The notes beneath the pieces are model-generated. The model had not been told where the DNA came from. It made no database searches and saw nothing but the letters and a program-made list of their open reading frames with translations. From positions 248,001 through 312,000 of the forward strand of contig CBDHES010000028.1 of the NCBI GenBank assembly GCA_965262175.1: DNA of 64,000 nucleotides. The letters are read 5' to 3'. Positions within the stretch are counted from its first letter, which is position 1. Each line of letters begins with the position of its first letter. This document shows, piece after piece, positions 36,886 through 43,380 of the stretch. The translations under genes and the position numbers were made by a program. This DNA is from CADEDH01 sp965262175. GTDB taxonomy: Bacteria; Actinomycetota; Acidimicrobiia; Acidimicrobiales; SZUA-35.

Positions 36886-37119
36886 TCAAGCGCCGAAACC
36901 GATGCGACGGTCGGGGTCGACCGTCCCCACCTCGACCCAGCTGATCTGGGAGGTGGGGATGCCGGTCTCCCGACCCTTGCGGTCGGTCACCCACAACACC
37001 GGGTCGGTGCCGCTCAACGCACCGTCGATCTGCTTCTTGAGGGCGTCCCGATCCGAGGCGTCGTCGAGCTCGACCTCGATGACCTGGTTCGTCTGGGTGA
37101 TGCCGATGCGGAGATCCAT
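36886..37119 (-). CDS. DUF3107 family protein
   Basis: 77 aa. MDLRIGITQTNQVIEVELDD followed by a helix and a conserved end, DRKGRETGIPTSQISWVEVG with DPDRRIGFGA, fits the actinobacterial DUF3107 family, which has no assigned function. ATG at 37119; a TAGGTT hexamer 7 nt upstream and no Shine-Dalgarno site point to a leaderless message. Confidence 0.78.
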   Translation of the reverse strand: MDLRIGITQTNQVIEVELDDASDRDALKKQIDGALSGTDPVLWVTDRKGRETGIPTSQISWVEVGTVDPDRRIGFGA

Positions 37120-37126
37120 GACGTGA

Positions 37127-37132
37127 AACCTA
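37127..37132 (-). promoter_or_regulatory. -10-like box of the DUF3107 gene (leaderless)
   Basis: TAGGTT on the minus strand ends 7 nt before the ATG at 37119. Confidence 0.5.
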
Positions 37133-37147
37133 TCGTTCGCAGTCTCG

Positions 37148-37166
37148 GGTTCGAAGGACTCGAACC
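37148..37166. terminator. small hairpin after mrp
   Basis: GGTTCGA / TCGAACC, a 7-bp stem with a 5-nt loop, sits 15 nt after the mrp stop and before the DUF3107 promoter. It may end the mrp transcript. Confidence 0.35.
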
Positions 37167-37180
37167 GGGCGGGCTCGAGC

Positions 37181-38347
37181 TCAGACGATCTTGAGCTCGG
37201 ATCGGAACCGCTTCTTCGGTGCCAGCTCGACATCGACCCGCTCGGCCAGGGCGGCGAACGTCGCTCCAGCCTCGGTCGCCGCCTCGACGGCGATGGGAGC
37301 ACCGGTGTCGGCCCCCTCCCGGAGGGCCGGCACGAGGGGGATCCGGGCCAGCAGCGGGACGTCGAGATCGTCGGCCAACTCCTGGCCTCCGCCGGCGCCG
37401 AACAGCTCGTAGCGGGTGCCGTCGTCGCCGGTGAACCAGCTCATGTTCTCGATCACGCCCGAGACGGTGATCCGAACCTTGTGGGCCATGTAGGCCGCCC
37501 GCTGGGCCACCTTCTGGGCCGCCGGCTGGGGGGTCGTGACGACCAACAGCTCGGCCCGGGGCAGGAACTGCGACAACGACAGGGCGATGTCACCGGTGCC
37601 GGGCGGGAGATCGACGAGCAGGTAGTCGGGGTCGTCCCAGAACACGTCGGTGAGGAACTGCTCGAGGGCCTTGTGGAGCATCGGGCCCCGCCAGATGACC
37701 GGCTGGGCCTCCTCGACGAAGAACCCCATCGAGATGCAGCGGACGCCGTTGGCCTCGGGGGGCACGATCATCTCGTCGATGACGACGGGATCGCGATCGA
37801 CGCCCAGCATCCGAGGGATGGAGAACCCCCACACGTCGGCGTCGACCACGGCCACCCTGTTCGGCCGGGGCCCGTCGGGACCGTCCTTGGTCCGAGCGGC
37901 GAGGGCCACCGCCAGGTTGGTGGTGACCGAGCTCTTACCCACGCCGCCCTTGCCCGAGGCGACGAGGATGACCCGGGTCCGGTTGTCGGGATCGGCGAAG
38001 GGGATGGCCCGCCCCTCGGCGTGCCCATGGGCCTGGGCCGACCCGGCGGTGGCCGCCGGGTCGCCGTGGAGCTTGCGCCGGAGGGTCTCCCGCTGCTCGT
38101 CGGTCATCACCCCGAACTCGACGATGGCCTCGTCGACGCCGTCGAGGGCGGTCACCGCGTCGGTGACGGCCCGGTTGATCTCGGCCCGGAGCGGGCACCC
38201 GGCGATCGTGAGATCGACCGCCACGGTGACCCGGGGACCGTCGATGGCCACCGAACGAACCATGTCGAGCTCGACGATGCTGCGGTGGAGCTCGGGATCC
38301 TGCACCGGGCGGAGCGCGTCGACAACCAGCTCTTCGGAAACGGCCAC
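37181..38347 (-). CDS. mrp: Mrp/ApbC-type Fe-S cluster carrier ATPase
   Basis: 388 aa. Residues 1-95 are a MIP18/DUF59-type domain (DPELHRSIVELDMV, IAGCPLRAEIN), followed by the ParA-like ATPase domain with deviant Walker A SGKGGVGKSS, DADVWGFSIPRMLG, DYLLVDLPPGTGD and IENMSWFTGDDGTRYELFG. Mrp proteins carry and transfer iron-sulfur clusters. The CxxC pair that usually follows ENMS in enterobacterial ApbC is absent. Divergent from a SufR-like regulator with a shared operator region, which supports an Fe-S role. GTG start with AGGAGG upstream. Confidence 0.9.
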   Translation of the reverse strand: MAVSEELVVDALRPVQDPELHRSIVELDMVRSVAIDGPRVTVAVDLTIAGCPLRAEINRAVTDAVTALDGVDEAIVEFGVMTDEQRETLRRKLHGDPAATAGSAQAHGHAEGRAIPFADPDNRTRVILVASGKGGVGKSSVTTNLAVALAARTKDGPDGPRPNRVAVVDADVWGFSIPRMLGVDRDPVVIDEMIVPPEANGVRCISMGFFVEEAQPVIWRGPMLHKALEQFLTDVFWDDPDYLLVDLPPGTGDIALSLSQFLPRAELLVVTTPQPAAQKVAQRAAYMAHKVRITVSGVIENMSWFTGDDGTRYELFGAGGGQELADDLDVPLLARIPLVPALREGADTGAPIAVEAATEAGATFAALAERVDVELAPKKRFRSELKIV

Positions 38348-38382
38348 GGGTCCTCCTGGGGGGCGACTCCTACCGGCACGGA

Positions 38383-38408
38383 ATTACTCCTACCGAGATA
38401 GGAGGAAT
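38383..38408. promoter_or_regulatory. palindromic operator between mrp and sufR
   Basis: ATTACTCCTA - 6 nt - TAGGAGGAAT: 10-bp arms with one mismatch. A further direct copy of the half-site ACTCCTACCG lies at 38366-38375, 20 bp (two helical turns) from the one at 38386-38395. It overlaps the expected -35 of sufR and the likely -10 (TAATTC, 38381-38386) of mrp, so binding would control both genes. Confidence 0.7.
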
Positions 38409-38418
38409 CGAACAGGGC

Positions 38419-38424
38419 TAGACT
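38419..38424 (+). promoter_or_regulatory. -10 box of sufR (leaderless)
   Basis: TAGACT ends 6 nt before the GTG at 38431. Confidence 0.55.
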
Positions 38425-38430
38425 ATCGAC

Positions 38431-39162
38431 GTGGCCCAGCGAGCCCTCAACCCGACGGAATTCGCAAACCTGGTCAACGCCATCACCTCGGCGTTCGGTG
38501 ATCCGACTCGTCGCGACATCTACCTGTTGGTCCACGAGCACCCCGACGGCCTGACCGCCAGCGAGGTTGCCGATGCCACCGGTCTGCACGCCAACGTGGC
38601 CCGTCACCATCTCGACAAGCTCGTCGGCGGGAACTACGTCGAGGTGACCCAGCGCCCCTCGGCCAAGGCGGGGCGCCCGGCCAAGGTCTATCGGGCCGCC
38701 GAGCCCGGTCTCCACCTCGAGTTCGACGTCGGCCACGACGACATCCTCGTCACGCTCCTGGGCAAGGCCCTCTCCCGGTTGGGCGACGAGGCCGCCGCCG
38801 AGCTGGCCGAGGAGGTCGGCCTCCAGTTCGGACGCCAGATGGCGTCGTCGATGGGCGGGTCGCCCGACGGGCAACGGTCGTTCCGGTCGGCGCTCCACGT
38901 CGTCGCCGATGCCCTCTCGGCCCATGGGTTCTCGGCCCATGCCGAGCGTCACGGAGAGGAGCTGCGGATCGTCTCCGGCCACTGCCCCTTCGGCGATGTG
39001 GCGATCGAGCACCCCGTGATCTGCGCCGTCGACCGGGGCATGGTCAAGGGCCTCCTCGGCTCCCTCTACGGCGAGACGACGGTCGCGCTGAGCGCCTCGG
39101 TGGCCCAGGGCGACGACGAGTGCGTGGCCGACGTGAGCGACGCCCGCGCCGCCACCGCCTGA
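38431..39162 (+). CDS. sufR: SufR-like Fe-S-sensing transcription repressor
   Basis: 243 aa. The N-terminal winged helix-turn-helix (about 20-90) contains LTASEVADATGLHANVARHH and the wing RPSAKAGRPAKVYR. The C-terminal part has the SufR cysteine set: C185 in GHCPFGDVA, C198 in HPVICAVDRG and C231 in GDDECVADV, expected to ligate an Fe-S cluster. SufR represses Fe-S assembly genes when its cluster is loaded. Here it is divergent from mrp rather than leading a suf operon, which is not in the window. Autoregulation is likely through the palindrome in the 83-bp gap. Confidence 0.85.
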   Translation: MAQRALNPTEFANLVNAITSAFGDPTRRDIYLLVHEHPDGLTASEVADATGLHANVARHHLDKLVGGNYVEVTQRPSAKAGRPAKVYRAAEPGLHLEFDVGHDDILVTLLGKALSRLGDEAAAELAEEVGLQFGRQMASSMGGSPDGQRSFRSALHVVADALSAHGFSAHAERHGEELRIVSGHCPFGDVAIEHPVICAVDRGMVKGLLGSLYGETTVALSASVAQGDDECVADVSDARAATA

Positions 39163-39217
39163 CCCCGTCGGACCGCCGCCGACCGACGCCCGCTGTCGGC
39201 CCCGACCGCCCCCGAGC

Positions 39218-39223
39218 GACACT
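39218..39223 (+). promoter_or_regulatory. -10-like box of the enoyl-CoA hydratase gene (leaderless)
   Basis: GACACT ends 6 nt before the ATG at 39230. Confidence 0.4.
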
Positions 39224-39229
39224 GGGACG

Positions 39230-39985
39230 ATGGACTTCGAGCGAATCGAGATCGAGCGGGACGGGCCGGTGCTCCGGGTCTGGCTCAACCGACCGGACAA
39301 GCGCAACGCCCACGATCAGCAGATGATCACCGAGATCGGGGACCTGTTCGGTGGACTGGCGACCGCCTTCGACGTCAAGGTCGTCGTGCTCGGGGGCCGG
39401 GGCCCGACGTTCTGCGCCGGAGCCGACCGGCGAGAGCAGCTCCCGCCGGCCTCCTCCGACCGGGAGGAGCGGTACCGAGCCCATCTCGGCCGCCGGGCGA
39501 CCCGGGCCATCGAGGAGTGCCCGATCCCGACCATCGCCCGGGTCCATGGCCACGCCGTCGGCGGCGGCTCCTGCTTCGCCGTGTCGTGTGACTTCCGGAT
39601 CACCACCACCTCGACCCGGTGGTGGGTGCCCGAGGTCGAGCTGGGGACGCCGCTCCCCTGGGCCGGGACCCCCCGGCTGATCGCCGAGATCGGGATGGCC
39701 AGGGCCCGCCGGTACGTCATGCTGTCGGAACGAATCGACGGATCGACCGCCGAGGCGTGGGGCCTGGCCCATGAGTGCGTGGCCGACGACGCGCTGGACG
39801 AGACGGTCGCCCGGTGGGAGCGGCGGCTGGTCGAGCTGCCGGAGCTGGCGGTGACGATGGCCAAGGCCCACTTCCGGGGCTACGGCCGCCTGTCGGCGCT
39901 CGGCGACCTGTCGGAGACCGACGGCGACCTCAGCACCGTCGTCCGCCAAACCGACGACTTCGCCGCCCGGTTCGCCAACTTCTGA
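39230..39985 (+). CDS. enoyl-CoA hydratase/isomerase family protein
   Basis: 251 aa crotonase-fold enzyme. WLNRPDKRNAHDQQM, GRGPTFCAGADRRE (oxyanion hole) and VHGHAVGGGSCFAVSCDFRI (second oxyanion-hole glycines) are clear. The catalytic Glu pair of classic hydratases is only partly kept: VPEVELGTPLPWAG has Glu at the second position. The exact reaction within acyl-CoA metabolism is therefore open. Leaderless ATG start. The ECF promoter of the next operon begins 9 nt after its stop. Confidence 0.85.
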   Translation: MDFERIEIERDGPVLRVWLNRPDKRNAHDQQMITEIGDLFGGLATAFDVKVVVLGGRGPTFCAGADRREQLPPASSDREERYRAHLGRRATRAIEECPIPTIARVHGHAVGGGSCFAVSCDFRITTTSTRWWVPEVELGTPLPWAGTPRLIAEIGMARARRYVMLSERIDGSTAEAWGLAHECVADDALDETVARWERRLVELPELAVTMAKAHFRGYGRLSALGDLSETDGDLSTVVRQTDDFAARFANF

Positions 39986-39993
39986 CGAGAATC

Positions 39994-40022
39994 GGGAAGG
40001 TTCTGGTCGTCACCGACGTCGG
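39994..40022 (+). promoter_or_regulatory. ECF-type promoter upstream of the sigma factor gene
   Basis: GGGAAGG (39994-40000), 16-nt spacer, CGTCGG (40017-40022). It is identical in both boxes and spacer length to the site before the GH16 gene. The form matches the GGAA..-N16-CGT consensus of ECF sigma factors, which suggests autoregulation. Confidence 0.7.
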
Positions 40023-40027
40023 TACCG

Positions 40028-40075
40028 ATGAGCGGAATGGATCGGCGGACCGGGCCCGACCCCGGCGGGAGGTGA
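40028..40075 (+). CDS. possible 15-aa leaderless leader ORF
   Basis: ATG 5 nt after the ECF -10 box, encoding MSGMDRRTGPDPGGR, with the stop 28 nt before the sigma factor GTG. At the sister promoter the ATG of the real gene sits in the corresponding place (6 nt), so this ATG would be at the 5' end of the message. It may be a leader peptide or chance. Confidence 0.25.
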   Translation: MSGMDRRTGPDPGGR

Positions 40076-40103
40076 GACCATCTCGAGCGGCAAGGGGAAC
40101 CTC

Positions 40104-40604
40104 GTGGCCCGGGCCCGCCGGGGCGATCGGCGGGCCTTCGAGATCCTGCTCCGGGCCCACGATCGGGAGATGCGGGGCGTGGCGTGGCGGCTGCTCGGCG
40201 ACCGGACGGCCCTCGACGACGCGCTCCAGGACGGCTACCTCAACGCCTATCGATCGATCGGTCAGCTCCGGGGCGACGACGACTTCGCCGGCTGGCTCCA
40301 CCGGATCGTGACCAACGCCTGCCTCGACCTCCTCCGTCAGCGGTCGAGACGTCCCGAGGATCCCATCGACTGGGGACCAGAGCCGGCGGTCGGGAGCGAC
40401 GAGGACCGGATCACCGACGCCGATCAGATCCTCGCTGCGCTCCGGCTGCTCTCCCCCGACCAGCGGGCGGTCCTCGTCCTGGTCGAAGCCGAGGGCTACT
40501 CCTACGACGAGGTGGCGGCGATGCTGGGGATCACGGCCGGAACGGTCGGTAGCCGCCTCAGCCGGGCCCGGACCCGGCTACGACGGCGGGGAGTGCTGCG
40601 GTGA
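40104..40604 (+). CDS. ECF-family RNA polymerase sigma factor
   Basis: 166 aa. Region 2: GDRRAFEILLRAHDREM, then DALQDGYLNAYRSI and GWLHRIVTNACLDLLRQRSRRP. Region 4: LRLLSPDQRAVLVLVEAEGYSYDEVAAMLGITAGTVGSRLSRARTRLRR, split here into its helix-turn-helix IAAMLG-like EVAAMLGITAGTVGSRLSRA. GTG at 40104 with AAGGGGA upstream; a stop in frame at 40029 excludes a much longer form. The stop overlaps the start of the downstream sensor by 4 nt (GTGA), the usual arrangement for a sigma and its anti-sigma factor. Confidence 0.9.
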   Translation: MARARRGDRRAFEILLRAHDREMRGVAWRLLGDRTALDDALQDGYLNAYRSIGQLRGDDDFAGWLHRIVTNACLDLLRQRSRRPEDPIDWGPEPAVGSDEDRITDADQILAALRLLSPDQRAVLVLVEAEGYSYDEVAAMLGITAGTVGSRLSRARTRLRRRGVLR

Positions 40605-41473
40605 GCGCCCGATCGACCGAACCTCCCGATCCCCTCGGCGAACGGCTGCGGGCCATCGAGCCCCCGGACCATCGGATCGACTTCTGGGATCGGCTCGACC
40701 GAGCGGCGACCGAGGCGCCGGCCACGGCGTCGGCGGTGCCGGCGACGACCCCACGGTCGACTCGGCGACGAGCCCGGTCGACGTGGCTGGCGGTCGCCGC
40801 CGCACTGGTCGGGTTGGCCGGGGGCGGGATGGCGATCACCCGGCTGGCGTCCGACGAACCGACCCCCGTGTCGACCGCCGACGGGCCGTCGACGCAGGGG
40901 CCGCCGCCCGACCGATCCCCGGGCGACCAACCGCATCGACCGGTGCCCCCGGCGTCCGCCGACGACGAGGGGGACGCCGGGGTTCCGACCACCGGCGACG
41001 GCTCGGTCGCACCCACCGCGCAGCCGCCGCCCGCCATCGATCCCCAAGGGGACGACCCCGGCGACGACGACGGCGGGCCTGGACCCGAGCGGCCGATCCC
41101 GGATCGGCTGGAGGCCGAGTCGATGGCGATCCGGACCGTCGGCGATCACCGCGACGATGGGTGGAGCATCTGGTCGGCCGGCCGGATCGAGGACGTCGTA
41201 CGGTTCGCCGCCGACGGTCGGTACGAGATCGAGATCCGGGCTCGGGGCTACTCGACGACCGACAGCGCCCCCCGCCTCGAGGTGTTGATCGACGGTGTGC
41301 CGGTGGCCGGGACCACGGTGGCGATCGACCGCTACGACCGCTACCGGTTCATCGTCCCGATCGAGGCCGGCGACCGTCGGGTGGCCATCGCCTTCACCAA
41401 CGACCCCAACCGCCCCGAGGACGACGTCGATCTCGTCGTCGACTGGATCGAGATCCGGCCCGTCGCCCCCTGA
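40601..41473 (+). CDS. putative anti-sigma factor with extracellular CBM36/60-like domain
   Basis: 290 aa. Cytoplasmic residues 1-57 include DHRIDFWDRLDRA, which may bind the sigma factor; there is no zinc-type HxxxCxxC motif. An Arg-rich stop-transfer (STRRRARS) precedes one membrane helix at about 61-82. Then comes a Pro/Asp-rich linker (88-166) and a carbohydrate-binding module at 169-288 (RLEAESMAIRTVG, EIEIRARG, AIAFTNDPNRP, DLVVDWIEI). FTND with a closing DxxVDW is typical of calcium-dependent xylan-binding modules (CBM36/60). Coupled to the sigma gene. The anti-sigma role is inferred from position and topology. Confidence 0.75.
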   Translation: MSARSTEPPDPLGERLRAIEPPDHRIDFWDRLDRAATEAPATASAVPATTPRSTRRRARSTWLAVAAALVGLAGGGMAITRLASDEPTPVSTADGPSTQGPPPDRSPGDQPHRPVPPASADDEGDAGVPTTGDGSVAPTAQPPPAIDPQGDDPGDDDGGPGPERPIPDRLEAESMAIRTVGDHRDDGWSIWSAGRIEDVVRFAADGRYEIEIRARGYSTTDSAPRLEVLIDGVPVAGTTVAIDRYDRYRFIVPIEAGDRRVAIAFTNDPNRPEDDVDLVVDWIEIRPVAP

Positions 41474-41524
41474 CGGGCGCAGGCCGTGGCCCCATCGGCG
41501 AAATGGGACACCGCGGCCGAACCG

Positions 41525-41553
41525 GGGAAGGATCCCGACTCGGTCACCGTCGG
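41525..41553 (+). promoter_or_regulatory. ECF-type promoter of the CBM-GH16 gene
   Basis: GGGAAGG (41525-41531), 16-nt spacer, CGTCGG (41548-41553), then 6 nt to the ATG at 41560, so the message is predicted to be leaderless. Same boxes and spacer as 39994-40022. Confidence 0.72.
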
Positions 41554-41559
41554 AACGGC

Positions 41560-43101
41560 ATGACCACCCAACGCTCGGGTTCCCGGACCCGCAAGGCGAT
41601 CGCCGCGACGGCGACCATGCTGCTCATCTCCGCCTTCACCATCGCCGCCCAGGCGGCCGGCCGGCACACCGGCGGAGGGCCGCTCCGGCTGGAGGCCGAG
41701 CGGATGGAGACCCGGACCGTGGGTGGCCCCGACGGACCGGCCTGGAACCTCTGGTCCGAGGGCTCGATCGGCACGTCGTTCGACGTCGAGGACCCCGGCA
41801 CGTACGAGGTCGTGATCCGGGCCCGAGGCAACTCCGACACCGGTCGACGTCCCCGCATGGAGCTACGGATCGACGATCGGGCGGTGGCGTCGTGGGCCGT
41901 CGACACGGTCGACCACCGGTTCGACGAGCACCGGGTCGAGGTCGACCTCACGGCCGGGACCCATCGGTTGGCCGTCGCCTTCACCAACGACCCCAACCGG
42001 CCGGGCCACAATCTCGATCTGGTCGTCGACTGGGTCGAGATCGTCGCCGCCGATGGCGGCGATGACCCCTCGGTTCCGGACCCCTCGGTGCCCGACCCAT
42101 CGCCGCCGATCCCGGGGCCGCCGCTGCCATCGTTGCCGGCGCCCCCGCTCCCCGAGCCGTCGATGCCGGCTCCTCCCGGGCCCCCGACGACGACACCGAC
42201 GACCCCGACCACCACCGCCCCGACCACGACACCGACGACCCCGACCACCACCGCCCCGACCACGCCCACGACGGCGACACCGGAGCGGCCACCGGACACC
42301 GGGCGCTCGCCCCACGTCCCGGCCGGCTACGAGTTGAGCTGGCACGACGAGTTCGACCGCCTGAGCCTCGACCTCGCCACCGACGGCTCGGCCAACTGGG
42401 TCACCTACTTCCATCGGTGGAACGTCCGCTCGTTGGCCGGCAACGGCGACCAGTGCCTCAAGGCCGATCCCGACTTCGTCGGCACCGGAGGACCGCCGCT
42501 CGGCGTCGAGACCCACCGGGTCACCGGCGGAGTCTTGACCCTGTTCGGCCACCCCCTCCCCCAGCACCGGCGGTCGCAGTTCTGGGGCTTCGAGGCGGCG
42601 TGCGGCATGATCTCCGGCGAACTCTCCCACAGCCAGACGTACGGCTACTGGGAGACCCGCATGCGGGTCACCAACGTGTCGCTCGGCCACCACTGGGCGA
42701 TCTGGCTGCTGCCCGAGGATGGGAGCTGGCCGCCCGAGGTCGACCTGTTCGAGGTGGTTGGCACGACGACCGCAGGCGGACGGAACAACGACCGGGCCCG
42801 GTTCCACTTCACCGGCCACTACAACGATGCCAGCGGCGCCCACCGGACCGAGATGTCGTACCTCCAGGCGCCGCGGGGAGCCGATGGTTGGTACACCCTC
42901 GGGGTCGAATGGACCGCCGATTCGGTCGTCTGGTACCTCGATGGCCAGGAGGTCCACCGGATGTGGAACTTCATCGGAACCGCACCGGTCTACTTCCTGA
43001 TCTCCCCCGAGATCGGCGGCAACTGGCCCGGCCCGACCGGGCCGGCGACGACGTGGCCGATGTCGATGGAGGTCGACTACGTGCGCATCTACCAGCGGTA
43101 G
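41560..43101 (+). CDS. secreted CBM36/60-GH16 glycoside hydrolase
   Basis: 513 aa. Signal peptide 1-33 (KAIAATATMLLISAFTIAA, cleavage near AQAAG). Carbohydrate-binding module at 43-162, closely related to the sensor's (RLEAERMETRTVG, AVAFTNDPNRP, DLVVDWVEI). Pro-rich then Thr/Pro linker 170-250. GH16 catalytic domain 254-512, with the nucleophile and acid/base in PPEVDLFEVVG (E393-x-D395-xx-E398), YGYWETRMRV, and WTADSVVWYLDGQEV. GH16 enzymes cleave beta-1,3/1,4-glucans, laminarin, agar and similar polymers; the exact substrate is open. It lies 86 nt after the sensor gene with its own ECF promoter. Confidence 0.88.
   Translation: MTTQRSGSRTRKAIAATATMLLISAFTIAAQAAGRHTGGGPLRLEAERMETRTVGGPDGPAWNLWSEGSIGTSFDVEDPGTYEVVIRARGNSDTGRRPRMELRIDDRAVASWAVDTVDHRFDEHRVEVDLTAGTHRLAVAFTNDPNRPGHNLDLVVDWVEIVAADGGDDPSVPDPSVPDPSPPIPGPPLPSLPAPPLPEPSMPAPPGPPTTTPTTPTTTAPTTTPTTPTTTAPTTPTTATPERPPDTGRSPHVPAGYELSWHDEFDRLSLDLATDGSANWVTYFHRWNVRSLAGNGDQCLKADPDFVGTGGPPLGVETHRVTGGVLTLFGHPLPQHRRSQFWGFEAACGMISGELSHSQTYGYWETRMRVTNVSLGHHWAIWLLPEDGSWPPEVDLFEVVGTTTAGGRNNDRARFHFTGHYNDASGAHRTEMSYLQAPRGADGWYTLGVEWTADSVVWYLDGQEVHRMWNFIGTAPVYFLISPEIGGNWPGPTGPATTWPMSMEVDYVRIYQR
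42192..42263 (+). repeat. two perfect 36-bp repeats in the Thr/Pro linker
   Basis: Units 42192-42227 and 42228-42263 are identical and encode a 12-residue TPTTPTTTAPTT-type stretch of the GH16 linker. Confidence 0.85.
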
Positions 43102-43192
43102 ACCCCTCGACGACTCGACCCGAGCGGCCGTGCCGACCGCCCGGAAACCGCTTGCCGCCCGTCGCCGACTCGGCCATGATCCTCGGCGAGGT

Positions 43193-43212
43193 GGCGGCGA
43201 CCGGTCGCCGCC
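43193..43212. terminator. 20-bp perfect palindrome after the GH16 gene
   Basis: GGCGGCGACC/GGTCGCCGCC, with outer CTCGG...CCGAG pairs around it, gives a strong hairpin. It could terminate the GH16 transcript or be the first element of the leader of the EF-G-like gene. Confidence 0.5.
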
Positions 43213-43236
43213 CCGAGCCCGCGAAGGGAGGCCACG

Positions 43237-43317
43237 ATGCGGATCACCTCGATGTCGACCGTCGCCGTGGCGCGCCCGATGAGCGGCCCCCGCCCGGAGG
43301 TCCTGAAGCTGTCCTGA
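43237..43317 (+). CDS. candidate 26-aa leader peptide of the EF-G-like gene
   Basis: ATG with a strong AAGGGAGG Shine-Dalgarno site 4-5 nt upstream, encoding MRITSMSTVAVARP then MSGPRPEVLKLS. The stop is 3 nt before a strong hairpin. Leader-peptide attenuators of this form control ribosome-protection and resistance genes in actinobacteria. Confidence 0.4.
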   Translation: MRITSMSTVAVARPMSGPRPEVLKLS

Positions 43318-43320
43318 GCC

Positions 43321-43346
43321 CGCCGCGTCTCCTCGGAGCCGCGGCG
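43321..43346 (+). promoter_or_regulatory. attenuator-like hairpin before the EF-G-like gene
   Basis: CGCCGCG-T-CTCC-TC-GGAG-C-CGCGGCG: 11 pairs around one mismatch and a 2-nt loop, located between the leader ORF stop and the Shine-Dalgarno site (GAAAGGA, 43367-43373) of the EF-G-like gene. Confidence 0.5.
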
Positions 43347-43380
43347 ACCTGATGGCTCACGACAACGAAAGGACGAACTC

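Noticed and set aside
37148..37166. GGTTCGAAGGACTCGAACC as a tRNA T-arm
   Set aside because: No acceptor, D or anticodon arms around it; it is a simple hairpin after mrp.
40601..41473. Reading the membrane sensor as a plain secreted CBM protein
   Set aside because: The N-terminus is not a signal peptide: about 57 cytoplasmic residues and an Arg-rich stretch precede one helix, and the gene is coupled to a sigma factor.
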